A stretch of 64,000 nucleotides of DNA from Phialocephala subalpina. Lineage: Eukaryota > Ascomycota > Leotiomycetes > Helotiales > Mollisiaceae. This document shows positions 35,859 through 46,392 of this stretch, one piece after another (position 1 is the stretch's first letter; every line of letters begins with the position of its first letter). The notes below the pieces were generated by a model. It saw nothing but the letters and a program-made list of their open reading frames with translations. It was not told where the DNA came from and did no database searches. Made by a program: the position numbers and the translations under genes. The stretch lies in NCBI GenBank assembly GCA_900073065.1, contig FJOG01000028.1:184283-248282 (forward strand), written 5' to 3'.

Positions 35859-36283
35859 TGTTGTACTACTTTCAATGATCTTGTGCCACGATGTTCATGA
35901 GGACGGGAGTCCAAACATTCCGAGCTTTGAGGTGAATTCATATTTGACAATGTTTCCACCGCGTTGTGTATAGGCCACACGATGATATCGGTGATGACAG
36001 AACAATCAAGACTCTATTTAGAAGATTTAGGATCAAGGTGGCTCATGAGTTGATGTTTTGAAGGCGTCGTTGCTTGTTGAAGTGGGAATTGGGGGTTTCG
36101 GATTATTTCATGACGTCTTCTCTCTGCTTTGGAACTCTGATTGCAATGTATCTTCGTTCAATGAATGCCAGTATGACAAGACTTGGTGGGCATGAAAAGT
36201 TTTTCTGCGTGCAAGTGGTCGGAATGTCATGCTTCGCCCTCCTTTCATCATCCTTTGTGACTTATGAGAATGCTTGTGGCCAG
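35859..36283. other. Possible fourth remnant of the tandem family, otherwise empty
   Basis: Near 35930-36060, in shifting frames, a trace such as EFIFDN, then DIGDDRTIKTLFRRFRIKV, resembles ELIFEVDIEG and GDDPKVLKAMKLTIK of copy 2. The match is weak. The rest of the interval shows no gene. Confidence 0.3.
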
Positions 36284-36700
36284 TCAACGGAATTGTTTGA
36301 AATCTGCCATATACTTGATGTGCATGGGGGGTTTTAAGAGGGGTGATCCTCCATCGTGGGCTCGAGGACTCAGCACAGCCCTCTTCGAGATGTCCTGCGA
36401 ACCTTCCCTACGGGAATCGAACTCTAGCGTTTTCATTCTCCCTGCCTTATCTGGACTTTCACCATCAAATATCGGCCAAATCTGTCCCAGAAAGGGCGAC
36501 AGTTTGCCAACAGTATGATGCTTTGCCCGATGCAAGATCACAGCCTTGCCCGGCCTGTAGCAAAGTCCCAGCAAGGCTGGGAGGTTGAAAGCGCTGTCGA
36601 CCTCTCCTTCATCGATGCACCTCAATAACTCCTGCAGGTCTTCCTCTTTGCTTGTCACCTTCAACACTGTAGTGATCGGTAGTTTGCGTATGATCGTCAT
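36284..36700 (-). CDS. Hypothetical protein, 138 residues
   Basis: An uninterrupted frame from an ATG at 36700. The product has a plausible folded part (LQELLRCIDEGEVDSAFNLP, then RPGKAVILHRAKHHTVGKL) and a basic, Pro-rich tail. No family, signal peptide or membrane segment was recognised. It lies between decayed tandem copies and a divergent dehydrogenase gene and could be a chance frame. Kept at low confidence because it is longer than most chance frames nearby. Confidence 0.25.
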   Translation of the reverse strand: MTIIRKLPITTVLKVTSKEEDLQELLRCIDEGEVDSAFNLPALLGLCYRPGKAVILHRAKHHTVGKLSPFLGQIWPIFDGESPDKAGRMKTLEFDSRREGSQDISKRAVLSPRAHDGGSPLLKPPMHIKYMADFKQFR

Positions 36701-37014
36701 GCGAAGATGGAATTTTCAAAAATGGAAGCGACAACTTTGGTCACTCTTCCCCACCTCGAAGTGCAGCACTCATCTCGCACCTTCCCAAACGACTCGAATG
36801 CTGCCTAGAAGCCATGGATCTTTATTTAACGAACTGCCCAATGAGAACTTACTCATCGACCGTAGCACTGCTGGATTTTCTACTTAAGCCGCGTTGCCCA
36901 CCTTCTCCCACCTCGCTTCTTCCTCACCAAATCTCTGCACGTTGTCAACTTCAACCATCAAAAGCACCCACCCCACGCGTCGCAGCTTCCTCAAACTGCA
37001 CATAACGACTCAAA

Positions 37015-38218
37015 ATGGAACGCAAATACACATATCTGATCACTGGAGCAAACAGAGGCATTACCCCTATTACCCCTATTTATATCACGTGAAGATCTCG
37101 CTCGGCTAACTTCGATAATTAGGCATTGGGTTGGGGCTTACTCGAGCTCTGCTTGAGCGTCCGAATATCACTGTCATTGCGACTGTTCGGGACCGTAGCA
37201 CGGAGTTGAAAGAACTTCATTCAATTCAGGTTTCAAATGGGTCTAGATTGGTTGTTGAGCCTTATGCGCCAACTAGTGAGTTAGAATGTCCTGAGCTCTG
37301 TGGGACGTTCTCAATCCCACCTTATGAATCAAGTATCCTGACTCTGCTCCAGACCCAAGCTCTCCATGGACAGTCGCCGCCCTAGCGACTCGACTTCAAG
37401 AACACGCTGACATCCCAAATATCGACATCATAATCGCCAACCTCGGAATCGGAGACGAATTCAAGTCTTCCCTCGAGACGACCCCGGAATCAATTCTCAC
37501 CCACTTCCAAACCAACACTCTCGCACCTATCTCGCTGTTCCAGTCCCTATTTCCACTTCTCTCAAAGTCCCAGGAGCCGAAGTTCATCCTGATTTCCTCG
37601 TCGCTTGGATCTATCGGCGAGATGGAAGGAGCGGCACCGACTCTCGCGTATGGAATTAGTAAGGCAGGAGCGAATTATTTTGTGAGGAAAGTGCATTTTG
37701 AGCACAAGGAGATTGCCAGTCTGGCGATCCATCCGGGATGGGTGAAGACTGGCAATGGACAGAACTTTGCGGATAGTATTGGTGTTCAGGTATGCCATCC
37801 CGTCATCTCGCATTTTTGAGTGTCTCGAATGTCCCAGCATTCTTCTCTGCTCTTGCGGTGCATGGATTAAGATTGCTGACTGCAGCATTCAGGAGCCGCC
37901 AATGACATTAGAGCAAAGTATTGAGGGTGTTCTGAAGCAGGTGAGTTGTGTGTCTCTTTGCGGCGTGTTTGGCCCTCGATGAGAGCCAGCGTTTTCAATC
38001 TCCCAGCCCTGATGGGACAATTGAGGAGGCTTGGCTATGTAGTGGACTGTACGTCCTTGCTTAGGAGATGATGGGATGAGAAAGTCTAGGCAAAACTTGG
38101 AGATTGTGGACAAAGAGAGGAACGGATGTGGCTGACACTTCGATAGGTCGATGCCGCGACGAAGGAAACGACTTCGGGAAGCTTCGTATCTTTTGATGGA
38201 TCTGCTATTCAGTGGTGA
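37015..38218 (+). CDS. Short-chain dehydrogenase/reductase (SDR)
   Basis: NAD(P)-dependent oxidoreductase with a Rossmann fold. Exons read as 37015-37057, 37123 to about 37276, about 37352-37788, then two short exons ending at 38218. The cofactor motif TGANRGIG is assembled across intron 1. The family NNAG motif is replaced by ANLG. Catalytic Ser is in ISSSLGSI, and Tyr and Lys in YGISKAG. HPGWVKTG and the terminal IEGVLKQVDAATKETT match small fungal SDRs of the norsolorinic acid ketoreductase-like group. The 5' end of intron 1 is GC (GCATTA), which is weak; no GT site gives the right frame, so the gene may splice poorly or be mutated there. Substrate unknown; secondary metabolism or detoxification is plausible. 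Confidence 0.8.
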
Positions 38219-38546
38219 AAGTCAGTGCAGACTTGTCAATCTCCCGGCCTCGACAGGACAATTGAGGGTCCAAGGTGATCGAAAGGGCTGAAGCAATGTT
38301 CAGCTTTGCCAACTCGGATGGATTTGCACAGGTTGTTTAATTTTATTATTATTTGATGATTGCGTCTGAAGCAATGGTGAAGGCTGAGGAACTTCAATTG
38401 ATGTTCAATACTTTGCTAGAACATCCAGAACAAGAAATATCGACAAGTTCTTCGTTTCCTTCTGACCCTTTGCCATGCTAGCGAAGCTGCCAATGCCCGT
38501 TCAACTCTAATTCATCTCATGCTATGCGATCAGAAGGGACGGTCGA

Positions 38547-39399
38547 CTAGTTTTGCAGTGGACTCACGGCGACTCCGTTGATGAGGACGCGCATGAGCCT
38601 TATGATAGGTCGACGTTGTATTGGTTGAGAGCCCGTTTTCTCGACGGATAGTGCCCTTTCTTCGATTTTGCTGTCAGATTCGGGAGACGAGTTCTCACCC
38701 ATCTGACGATTTACTTTCTCGTTATATGCGCAGCAAATCTCTCGCCTGGCGTTTTCCAAGCTCCGCGTTTGATATCGTCTATACATTCCGTCATTGTCCA
38801 TGTCCTCTTGGATTTCTCTGAATCGGGTTTCGAAACGCTTTGTGTAGAATCTGGCAAAAGGATAGTAGAAACGGCAAAGTATGACTTCCTTAATGGATGA
38901 TTTGAGCATGGATGCTGGCTCGGGTATGCCCTGTGAAATATTGTTCGCGACCTTAGACATTGCCATCGTATAGAGTGGAGATCCAAGTAAAATCGCCCTG
39001 ACTAGAATCCATCGGGCAGATAGTGTCCACTTCCCAACTGACGTAGATTCGAGGGGGAATGGTGAAATGTATGCCGTGTCCCAAATTGAGACTAGTATCG
39101 AACTCGAGTTTGTAGTTCTTCAATGCAATCGTCCTGGACTCGATGCTGGCGTGAAGAACGGAGGGGGTCCTGCATTTGGTCACAAGTCGCCGGCACTCGT
39201 GTATGGTGTGTGTATTCTGCCACGTAGAGCTATCGTTGAGGATGCCATGATCGACTGGCTACAAGTCAAGGAATCTTCCTTCCTGGGAGGCGAATTCCCA
39301 TACTCTTAGTCGAATCTCTGTCGGCAGCTCTGGGAAGCAGGTGAAAAGTTCTTCTGCTTCTGCTGCTGCTTGTGGTCGTGCTAGTTGCAGATGATCCAT
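38547..39399 (-). pseudogene. 2EXR-domain protein, broken copy
   Basis: From an ATG at 39399 the frame reads ELFTCFPELPTEIRLRVWEF, the start of a 2EXR domain, then hits TAG in FLDL*PVDHG where the intact copy at 63 kb has DLWPSEHG. The frame then continues through NYKLEF, PPRIYVSWEVDTICPMD. A second break, a frameshift near 38960, separates this from the C-terminal half (SSIKEVILCRFYYPFARFY, ending RLMRVLINGVAV), which matches RFMRIFVNGIDV of the neighbouring intact copy. Two lesions, one nonsense and one frameshift, argue for a true pseudogene. It lies next to an intact paralogue in the same orientation. Confidence 0.82.
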
Positions 39400-39822
39400 C
39401 GTGTCGTTTGCGGGAAGTACTGTGAGATCGGACAGCTATGATCGTGATACGAAGGTCGCGGCTCACCACTTCGACAGTGTAATCGCGTTCTGAAGGCCTA
39501 GAGTTGCGGAAAAGATATGCAGAGAAATACGCAGGTACTCAAAATTAATGGCGTAAAAAAAATGTACTGCTTAGTGCCGACAATAAATATTGGACCCCGA
39601 CTTTTGGCAAGGGAGCTCTAACCCCATCGAATTCCAATTCCGATTTGCCTCTCGGCAGCACCCGTCCTCCCAGTTCCCCATCAGGTAGTGAAGTTCCAAT
39701 AGAATGTCCATTCTAGCTCAATGAAATATCTTGACGAGACAGCTCCGAACATCGACCAATTATATTTTTAACATCGGGTTCTTCTTGGAGAATTTCGAAG
39801 TGGCACCGCCATCGTCTCATTA

Positions 39823-40674
39823 TCAGCGGTAACCGGGCTTATCAACGTCGATGCCATTGACGAAAATGCGCATGAACCTCACAGTAGGTACCGGCTTTTC
39901 GCGAAGATATCGCTTTCTCTCGGCGTCGAAGAACCTGCTCGCCTCGTCGTTATCGTCAATGTCGACATTAGCCCTTTCCCAGTCGATAGAGTCAAAGTAT
40001 TCAGCCTCTATCATCGCCTCATGCTCGTCTTCGATGGCCCCCTTATGGTAGTTGAAGATGTCTTGCAGACTTCGTTTCGGTTTTCGATCACTAAATTCTC
40101 TAAAATCGACCTCAAAGTTGTCCCTGTAGAACGGGAAGGAAGTCTTCCTGAATGGATCTTTCACACGATACAAGATAATTTCCTTGAGCGATGGACACAG
40201 CTCGGTAAAATCGAGGATATCAGACTCGTCGTCCTCTAACTCCTTAATGTTCAAAGCGATTCTGGACAGCCCTGGAGTCTTCAGCATGTCGACATGCCAA
40301 TTCGGGCGATAGTTCAGCAAAGCCATCGGGCAAATGATGTCGCTCTCCAAATTGACGTAGATCCGAGGCGGCGCCGAAAATTGAATCCCATGGTGTAAGG
40401 TGTGGCTGATTCCGAATGACAACTTGTAGTGTTTGACAGCCTCCCTCCTCGCCTCCTGGCTCGGATGCAGCACCGGAGGAACGCTGCAGATCGTTACATG
40501 CCTTGTGCAGACGAATTCATTCTCTTCTTCGAGTCCCATGAGTACACCATGATAGCTCGCCCATATATCGACGAATCTTGGAGTGTGTGAGATATCTTTC
40601 CAGATCTTCAGGCGAAGCTCCAACGGAAGCTTGGGGAAGCAGGTGAAACTTGGTTTATCTGCTGCGGTGGCCAT
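39823..40674 (-). CDS. 2EXR-domain protein
   Basis: Single exon of 283 residues. The N-terminal 2EXR domain is FTCFPKLPLELRLKIWKDIS (about 10-29), followed by the second conserved block PPRIYVNLESDIICPM. A C-terminal half with LKEIILYRV and a charged region ends in VRFMRIFVNGIDV. 2EXR proteins are expanded in Helotiales and related fungi; their biochemical role is unknown. The start is the ATG at 40674 just before the domain. The neighbouring broken copy shows a local tandem duplication. Confidence 0.88.
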   Translation of the reverse strand: MATAADKPSFTCFPKLPLELRLKIWKDISHTPRFVDIWASYHGVLMGLEEENEFVCTRHVTICSVPPVLHPSQEARREAVKHYKLSFGISHTLHHGIQFSAPPRIYVNLESDIICPMALLNYRPNWHVDMLKTPGLSRIALNIKELEDDESDILDFTELCPSLKEIILYRVKDPFRKTSFPFYRDNFEVDFREFSDRKPKRSLQDIFNYHKGAIEDEHEAMIEAEYFDSIDWERANVDIDDNDEASRFFDAERKRYLREKPVPTVRFMRIFVNGIDVDKPGYR

Positions 40675-41469
40675 TGTGCAACTGTGGAAGACATCAGCTC
40701 TGTATTATGTAGCAAGACAACGTAGCGACCTACACCTTTCCCCAATCTTTCGGTATGTCTGAAGACTTGTGAGTCTCGACGCGTGCAGAAAGAACAAAGT
40801 CGCGTTTCTGGCGTTCAAGCAGGTACAGGAACGCTAGGGCTGATCGGCTCTAGTGTTTCCTCTGGGAGCTAGGCATGTTCATATATACCCGGTTGAGGGT
40901 AAATATCAGCATCGAGCATACTCCAAGACTTTCAAACCTTTCTTTTCCATCTTCAAATCCGAACAAACTTTGCATTTCCTCAACTTCACCAATTCCTCAC
41001 ATTGTCTACGAACGCCTGGACCGGAAAGTGGCGGTTTCAGTAACGAGGCTCTAGAACCCCTTAGTACTTCCTGCCTACTATTCGTTCTTGCCAAGTGGCT
41101 TTCGTGGTGGTGCAGAGACCACAGCGTACCACCAAACAGCAATGATGACGAGGTTTTCTATCTTCCTCTCCCACCAGAACACCCTGATGCGAGCACATCC
41201 GTTCATTCCATTTGCTCGCATAGCATCTCAGGTCTTTTGTTTCAATAACTCATTTTGCTTTTATTCATATCTCCGAAAGTCAACTTCAGATGAAGCTCAA
41301 AGCGCGCGGACCGTGAGACTAGACATCATAGTTTAATGACGTCGAAGAGGAAGGACGAGACCACCAGATTTAGGGGTTTGGGACTCCAATTTCATCTCAG
41401 AATCCCCCAACAAGCCTTGAAATCTGTCGAGAAAACCTATTTGGAAGCTTCTCATCACCAATCATCAAC

Positions 41470-42232
41470 ATGGCATCCGCACTCTTCGACAACACCAAGA
41501 ACTACTCCCTCTACGCTGTTAGTGCATCTTCTTTTCCCAACCATGGCAAGATTTCATAGTTCCCACAGACTTCGTAGCTTCTACAGCTTCACCAGCATTT
41601 CCATCGCTTAATCTCAAATTTGCAAAGCAGCATACTGATGGACAGACCAGATCCCAGCAGCATGGGTAATCGCCTTCATCCCACATGCATACGCCGCCTC
41701 CCTCTCGAAAGTCTTCGACAATCGATCCCCTCGTACCTATGCCGATAACGTCGCAAAAGACCAAACCCTCGATAAAGCCGTACATCTACACTCTCCTCTT
41801 TTCCACTCCAGTTTGCGTTCTCCTCCTATCTCCCTGCCTTTCCACCCCACTCCCTCTTCCACCATTCTTCCCTTCCCCCTTCCTCCAATCCTCACCTTTA
41901 TATCTCACCCACTAATGCCACGCCCCCTGCAGACAAAAGCACTTATCCTCCGCTCCGAAGGCGCCCAAACCAACGGATTCGAAAACCTCCCCCTAATCAG
42001 CACCGCCATCCTAGCCGGAAACCTCGCCGGTCTCCCTTCCTCCACCCTCAACACCCTCTCTTTCAGCTATCTAGCGACAAGGGTGTTGTATAATTTCATT
42101 TATATAAATAATACGAGTTTGGCGATGGCGAATTTGAGGAGTGTGGTGTTTGTTACGGGGGTGGGGATTTGTTTTACGCTTTTTGTGAAGGCGGGGAATG
42201 TGTTGAAGGATTCGGCGGCGAACCTTATCTAA
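41470..42232 (+). CDS. MAPEG-family membrane protein
   Basis: Exons 41470-41517, 41651-41779 and 41933-42232 encode 158 residues, all introns phase 0. Membrane segments are IPAAWVIAFIPHAYAASL in exon 2 and, in exon 3, LISTAILAGNLAG, the segment starting FSYLATRVLYNFIYI, and VFVTGVGICFTLFV. The RSEGAQTNGFENLPL block (charged loop with Gln and Asn before a helix) is the typical fungal MAPEG signature. MAPEG proteins are small trimeric membrane enzymes of glutathione and eicosanoid metabolism; in fungi the substrate is usually unknown. The second intron is pyrimidine-rich and about 150 nt. Confidence 0.9.
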
Positions 42233-42438
42233 GGAGTTTGAACAAGGAGAGGCATGGTGTGGGAGAATGTCCCGGGCTTGGTGGGACATTGAAGGGTGGA
42301 CTTTTGAGGGAGTGAAAGGAGATGAAAGAGAGGGATTACACTTCATGCACATAATCTTGGACTGCATTTTAAATGCACCACTAATATTGGTCATTGTATT
42401 TCTCAATTCCTCAAAGCAAACTAAACTGCGCCGCCAGT

Positions 42439-42488
42439 CCTGCAATCCTGCAAATTTGCAAGTCTGCAAATCTGCAAATCTGCAAATC
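42439..42488 (+). repeat. CTGCAAAT octamer array
   Basis: A short microsatellite-like run of an 8-bp unit (CTGCAAAT, three near-perfect copies plus diverged flanking ones) lies between the convergent MAPEG and Cys-rich genes. Confidence 0.75.
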
Positions 42489-42579
42489 CCAACCATCAAC
42501 CCCTCCATCAAAGCCAATCACCCCAATGACCCACCATCACTAGGACAGTGAAAGGAAGTAGCTGCTCACTCCAAAGACC

Positions 42580-44549
42580 TTAGACACGTGGGTGAACACA
42601 TCTGCCAAGGGTGCAGAAGCCATTTCCGCAATCCGCACAATCAGCTCTGCTAGAGCATGGCTCACCACAGCTTGACCACTTGACTTCGGTAGGAAGCTCG
42701 TAGTCTGCTGGTCGTTCCTTAGCAGAACGCTCAAGCATGCGGACGTTGTGACACTAGTTTCAAGTCAGAAGAATAAAAAAACACCCCAATCATAATGTCC
42801 CAAGAAAGAACACGACTTACGTGACCACCCCAGCAAGCGTTCACGTGTGGGAGGCATCCAATACAGTCTGCATAAGTCTCGCATGATGTGGGACAGGTTC
42901 CAGGAACACTCTCGAGGTCAGCGCTCTCAATTGCGCGACGAGCCTTGCGCTGGATGGTTGATGGTTCTGCGCCTAGGCCGTTTCGAAGGCACTGTGCGTC
43001 TGTCAGTATTCGTAGCCCAAGCTTCTTTCCTTCCTCGTCGAGTGATAAACTTACTCTGCCACGGAAACAGACACTACCACCACAGTCGGTATTGGTCGAA
43101 CAAAGGAGCGTACAGGCTACAGTCTCAGCGATAGCCTTGACCTCTTCGACCTTAGCAACTGGAGCGGCTCCTTGGATACAATCTTCGTCGTCAGTCAAGC
43201 ACCACATTCGGCACCAACCATTGTCACAGTGCGTATGCGGGAAATCCTCGCAGTCACTCTCAACCTTACACTGTCTGCGGCCCAGGGCCACGGAGGCATC
43301 TCGCTCGTCGACCTGAGAAGTTTCAAGGACACAGTCTGCCTCGCCGGCTGGGCACAAAGATCGGCACTACACATTCATGTCAGTTATTTTATCCTCGAGT
43401 CCTTGAACTAAGTGGCAACATACCCATTGGTCGATGCAGTGCGTATATGGGAACTGGGCGCAGTCGCTCTCGACCTTGCGCTGTCCATAAAGGATACGGG
43501 TTGGCTGAATGTCAACAGCTCGCTCCTCGACCGTAGCTACTTCGCCAACACAGTTTTCTCCGGCTGAGCAACGAGGAACACCCTGCACGAGAGTATGATT
43601 AGTATCGTAGTTCCAACGGATGTAGTACATTCAAAGATGTGGATCAGCAACGTACCTCTCCAGCAAGGCAATGGGTGAAGGGATAGCCCTTGCAGTCAAC
43701 TTGAGAGCTGCAGAGTGGGTTGCCATCACCACTGAATTTCTGTCGACTACCAAGCTTGTTTCCCAATCCAGCAGCTGCGTTTGTGCCTCCAACGATAGTT
43801 GTCTTCTCTTGGCGATCATCGAGCTCAGCGGTGACGGGGTGGATGGGTCGCTTGTTGACAGTGCACTGTAGGGCAACAATTAGTTTGATGTTTTTATCAT
43901 GGTGTAGTCATAAGAAGGAAGGAGAACGTACCTTGCCGGAGATGCATTGAGAATCATGGCGGATTGGATTGCAGTCAGATTCAGTCTTGCAGGTTTGGCC
44001 ACAAGCAGATAATCCGATATTCTTGGGAGTGAGATCACGCTCTTGAGGCTCTTCAGGACCGAAGCCACACTGCAAGTTGTAGTCAGCATCAACATGCCCA
44101 GGTCTCACCTTCTGCGCCCGAACAGGATATGCAGGAAGGAAAGCAGAAGAGTAAAGGAAGACTTACGAGACCACCAATGCAACGACCACACTCACACTCA
44201 CCCCTACCAAAACCAACACACTTCTCACCACACCCCTTTCCTCTCTTCTCCTTAAGATCGACCTTAACTTCCTCACCAATCTCCTTGTTGTCAACGACTG
44301 GCTCAACCACAGCAGGGAAAGGATGATGATGCTCAACGGCACCAGCACCAAGGCACTGCATCACCGTCAGCGTCTCATCAACAAGCGCAAGGAGTAGATC
44401 CCAATCCAAGAATATCATACAGCCAAATTCACAGGAGGGAGAGGGAACGAGGTAAAACCTACAATACCGGGGCATTGGAATTGCTCAGGAGCAGCAGTGG
44501 CAGCCACAAAGGCAACGCTACCTGCGAGGAGGAGTGCGCACAACTTCAT
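42580..44549 (-). CDS. Modular secreted cysteine-rich protein, one module per exon
   Basis: Eight minus-strand exons: 44549-44463, 44355-44167, 44069-43932, 43865-43656, 43582-43424, 43366-43055, 42991-42821, 42753-42580. Together they encode 479 residues. A signal peptide (MKLCALLLAGSVAFVAATAA) is followed by about 45 Cys. The recurring motif is C-x4-DC-x4-8-C with a further Cys a few residues on: CKTESDCNPIRHDSQC, CSSQVDCKGYPFTHC, the Cys-less-start variant RKVESDCAQFPYTHC, CKVESDCEDFPHTHC, CSSRADCADCGNGFC. All seven introns are phase 0, and six of the downstream exons begin with a Cys codon right after the AG; exon 5 begins GVPRC. No known domain was recognised. It is likely extracellular or cell-wall located; the function is unknown. 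Confidence 0.85.
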
Positions 44550-46392
44550 TTTGAAGGAGACGCGTCGGATTCTTGCTTCCGGAATCTAGATCTTTGAATG
44601 TACCTTGCGATGAGGTACAATGAAAAGAGTAGAATTAGGAAGGCGCAGCAGAGGCACATGTTCTTTGCGTTGTGATTAAAGATGGGGAGATCGAATGCGC
44701 GACGCGGTTGTAGACGAGGACAACTAGCGTGGAAAACCCCTGGTGGAGTCAAGCGTTTATTGTCATCATCTCATACGTATGAATGGGTGGCTTTCGGCCC
44801 GTAGTTAATGTCCCAGAAGGGATGGGACAAGATGGGATGAAAGACAAAGGCAGAGCAAGAAGCTAAGCGGAACCATCTACTTTAGGCTTCTGCGCTGCAG
44901 GACTTGCTCTTTTTCATCATGATTTTCTTGCTCTGGTTCAAAGAACCTGTCAACGCAGGGCATTCTCTTTTCCCCTTGATCCTCCAGCTCCAAATGTTGC
45001 ATCACTTACTAGCTAACGCCCTTGCAATCCGAAGTCAATGTCCTAAAGGTGACGGAACACTTTGGCAGCAAGAAGACGGAAACCATCCACTTCAACTTCT
45101 GCGCAACAGGCTTGTACTGTATTATTTTTCAATGAACTAGCACCTCCTGTCTTGCAAGTACTGTTAATTCATGGCAGGTGGCTTGTTCAAAACACCTATC
45201 ATCGCAGAACATTCGTTGTCTTCCTTCTCTAATCAATACCACCCAGCTCCAAATGCCTTCCCAACAACCCAGCCAGACCCATTGAAGCTTCAAACCAATG
45301 CTCCTGTTCAGAAGGGACTATGAGAAGAGAGACATTCCAGAGCATAAGGCAAAAGATCTAGTCAGATACTAGTGCGACAAGATAGCCCTGTATGTCATCT
45401 CCATGATCTAGCATCCTTTATCTTTCTCTTTGAAGCTCGCTGGCTTCCCTACATATTCTGCTGCTGTTCTTCAAAGCACCTACATATGCAGGACATCCAG
45501 ATACTACCTCAGTTGTCATGTTCTTCACTAATCAATGGCACCCATTCAAGAGCATCCCTGACCCCTCAGCCAATGCCAGCTTCACATCACCAATGATCAA
45601 CGAACCAGAAGAGACAAGACAAGCCATCAATGGAAGCCGTCATCTATCTCATTTTCACTCTCCATGAGTGAAGTGTCTACCTTTGCCCCAGCTTCAACTC
45701 AACTCAACTTCACCAAGATGACATCCAAGCTGTTTGCTAGCACCTGTAACAGCACCTCCAACCCTGACAGTTTCGTGGGCTACCTAGCATGACCTGTTCT
45801 TTGTCCCTTTACGCGATAAAGATTGTTCTAATCAGCAAGCGAGAATCATAATGATGATTAGGTGCAATGTACCAAGTGATGAAGCAGCAAGTAGGTAGGT
45901 TTTGCAGCAACGCAAGAATATCAAAGGGCGCATTCAAAATGGCAGCAGGCGAGCTCGGCTAACCCTCACAAGCGACAATAATCAATATTTTCAAGCGCGA
46001 GAAATAATCTCAATAGCGGTGGTCAGAACAATTGTTCCATGCGGCAAGAGTGATTAAGCAGGGCATAAGTATCATTCGGTTCAATCAAAGCGAAAGTGGA
46101 ACGGGCTTGGCTCGCAATCCCTTTCACACGCGACGATGACTTCACAAACTAAAGCCAGCCAACCCTTAATTCTAAAAGATGATATTATTGCATTCTCATA
46201 AGATTAAATCAAACTCGACATGTTTCCCAATCCTTGAAACTCCGAAGAATAGCACAATATGACCATCCTACACCCCAATATCGCTACACCCTTAGATTCC
46301 TTCAATCAAATCAACAGCAGATTTTGACGCGCCAAAATATATGCATCCATATCTTCATTACATCGCACCTTCTCCGCACCATATACAACTTA
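44550..46392. other. Intergenic region with degenerate ~250-280-bp repeats
   Basis: About 1.8 kb between the Cys-rich gene and the class V chitin synthase 3' end. Three diverged copies share landmarks TTCAAAG-ACCT, then GCAGG-CATTC, then TAATCAAT--CACCCA, starting near 44937, 45186 and 45468. No open frame of note is present. Confidence 0.5.

Noticed and set aside
36284..36700. A confident protein-coding call for the 138-codon minus frame
   Set aside because: No homology or splicing evidence; left as a low-confidence hypothetical only.
26794..38218. A secondary-metabolite gene cluster (ABCC transporter, SDR, MFS)
   Set aside because: No backbone synthase (PKS, NRPS, terpene cyclase), P450 or cluster regulator is visible between them, so the genes alone do not support a cluster.
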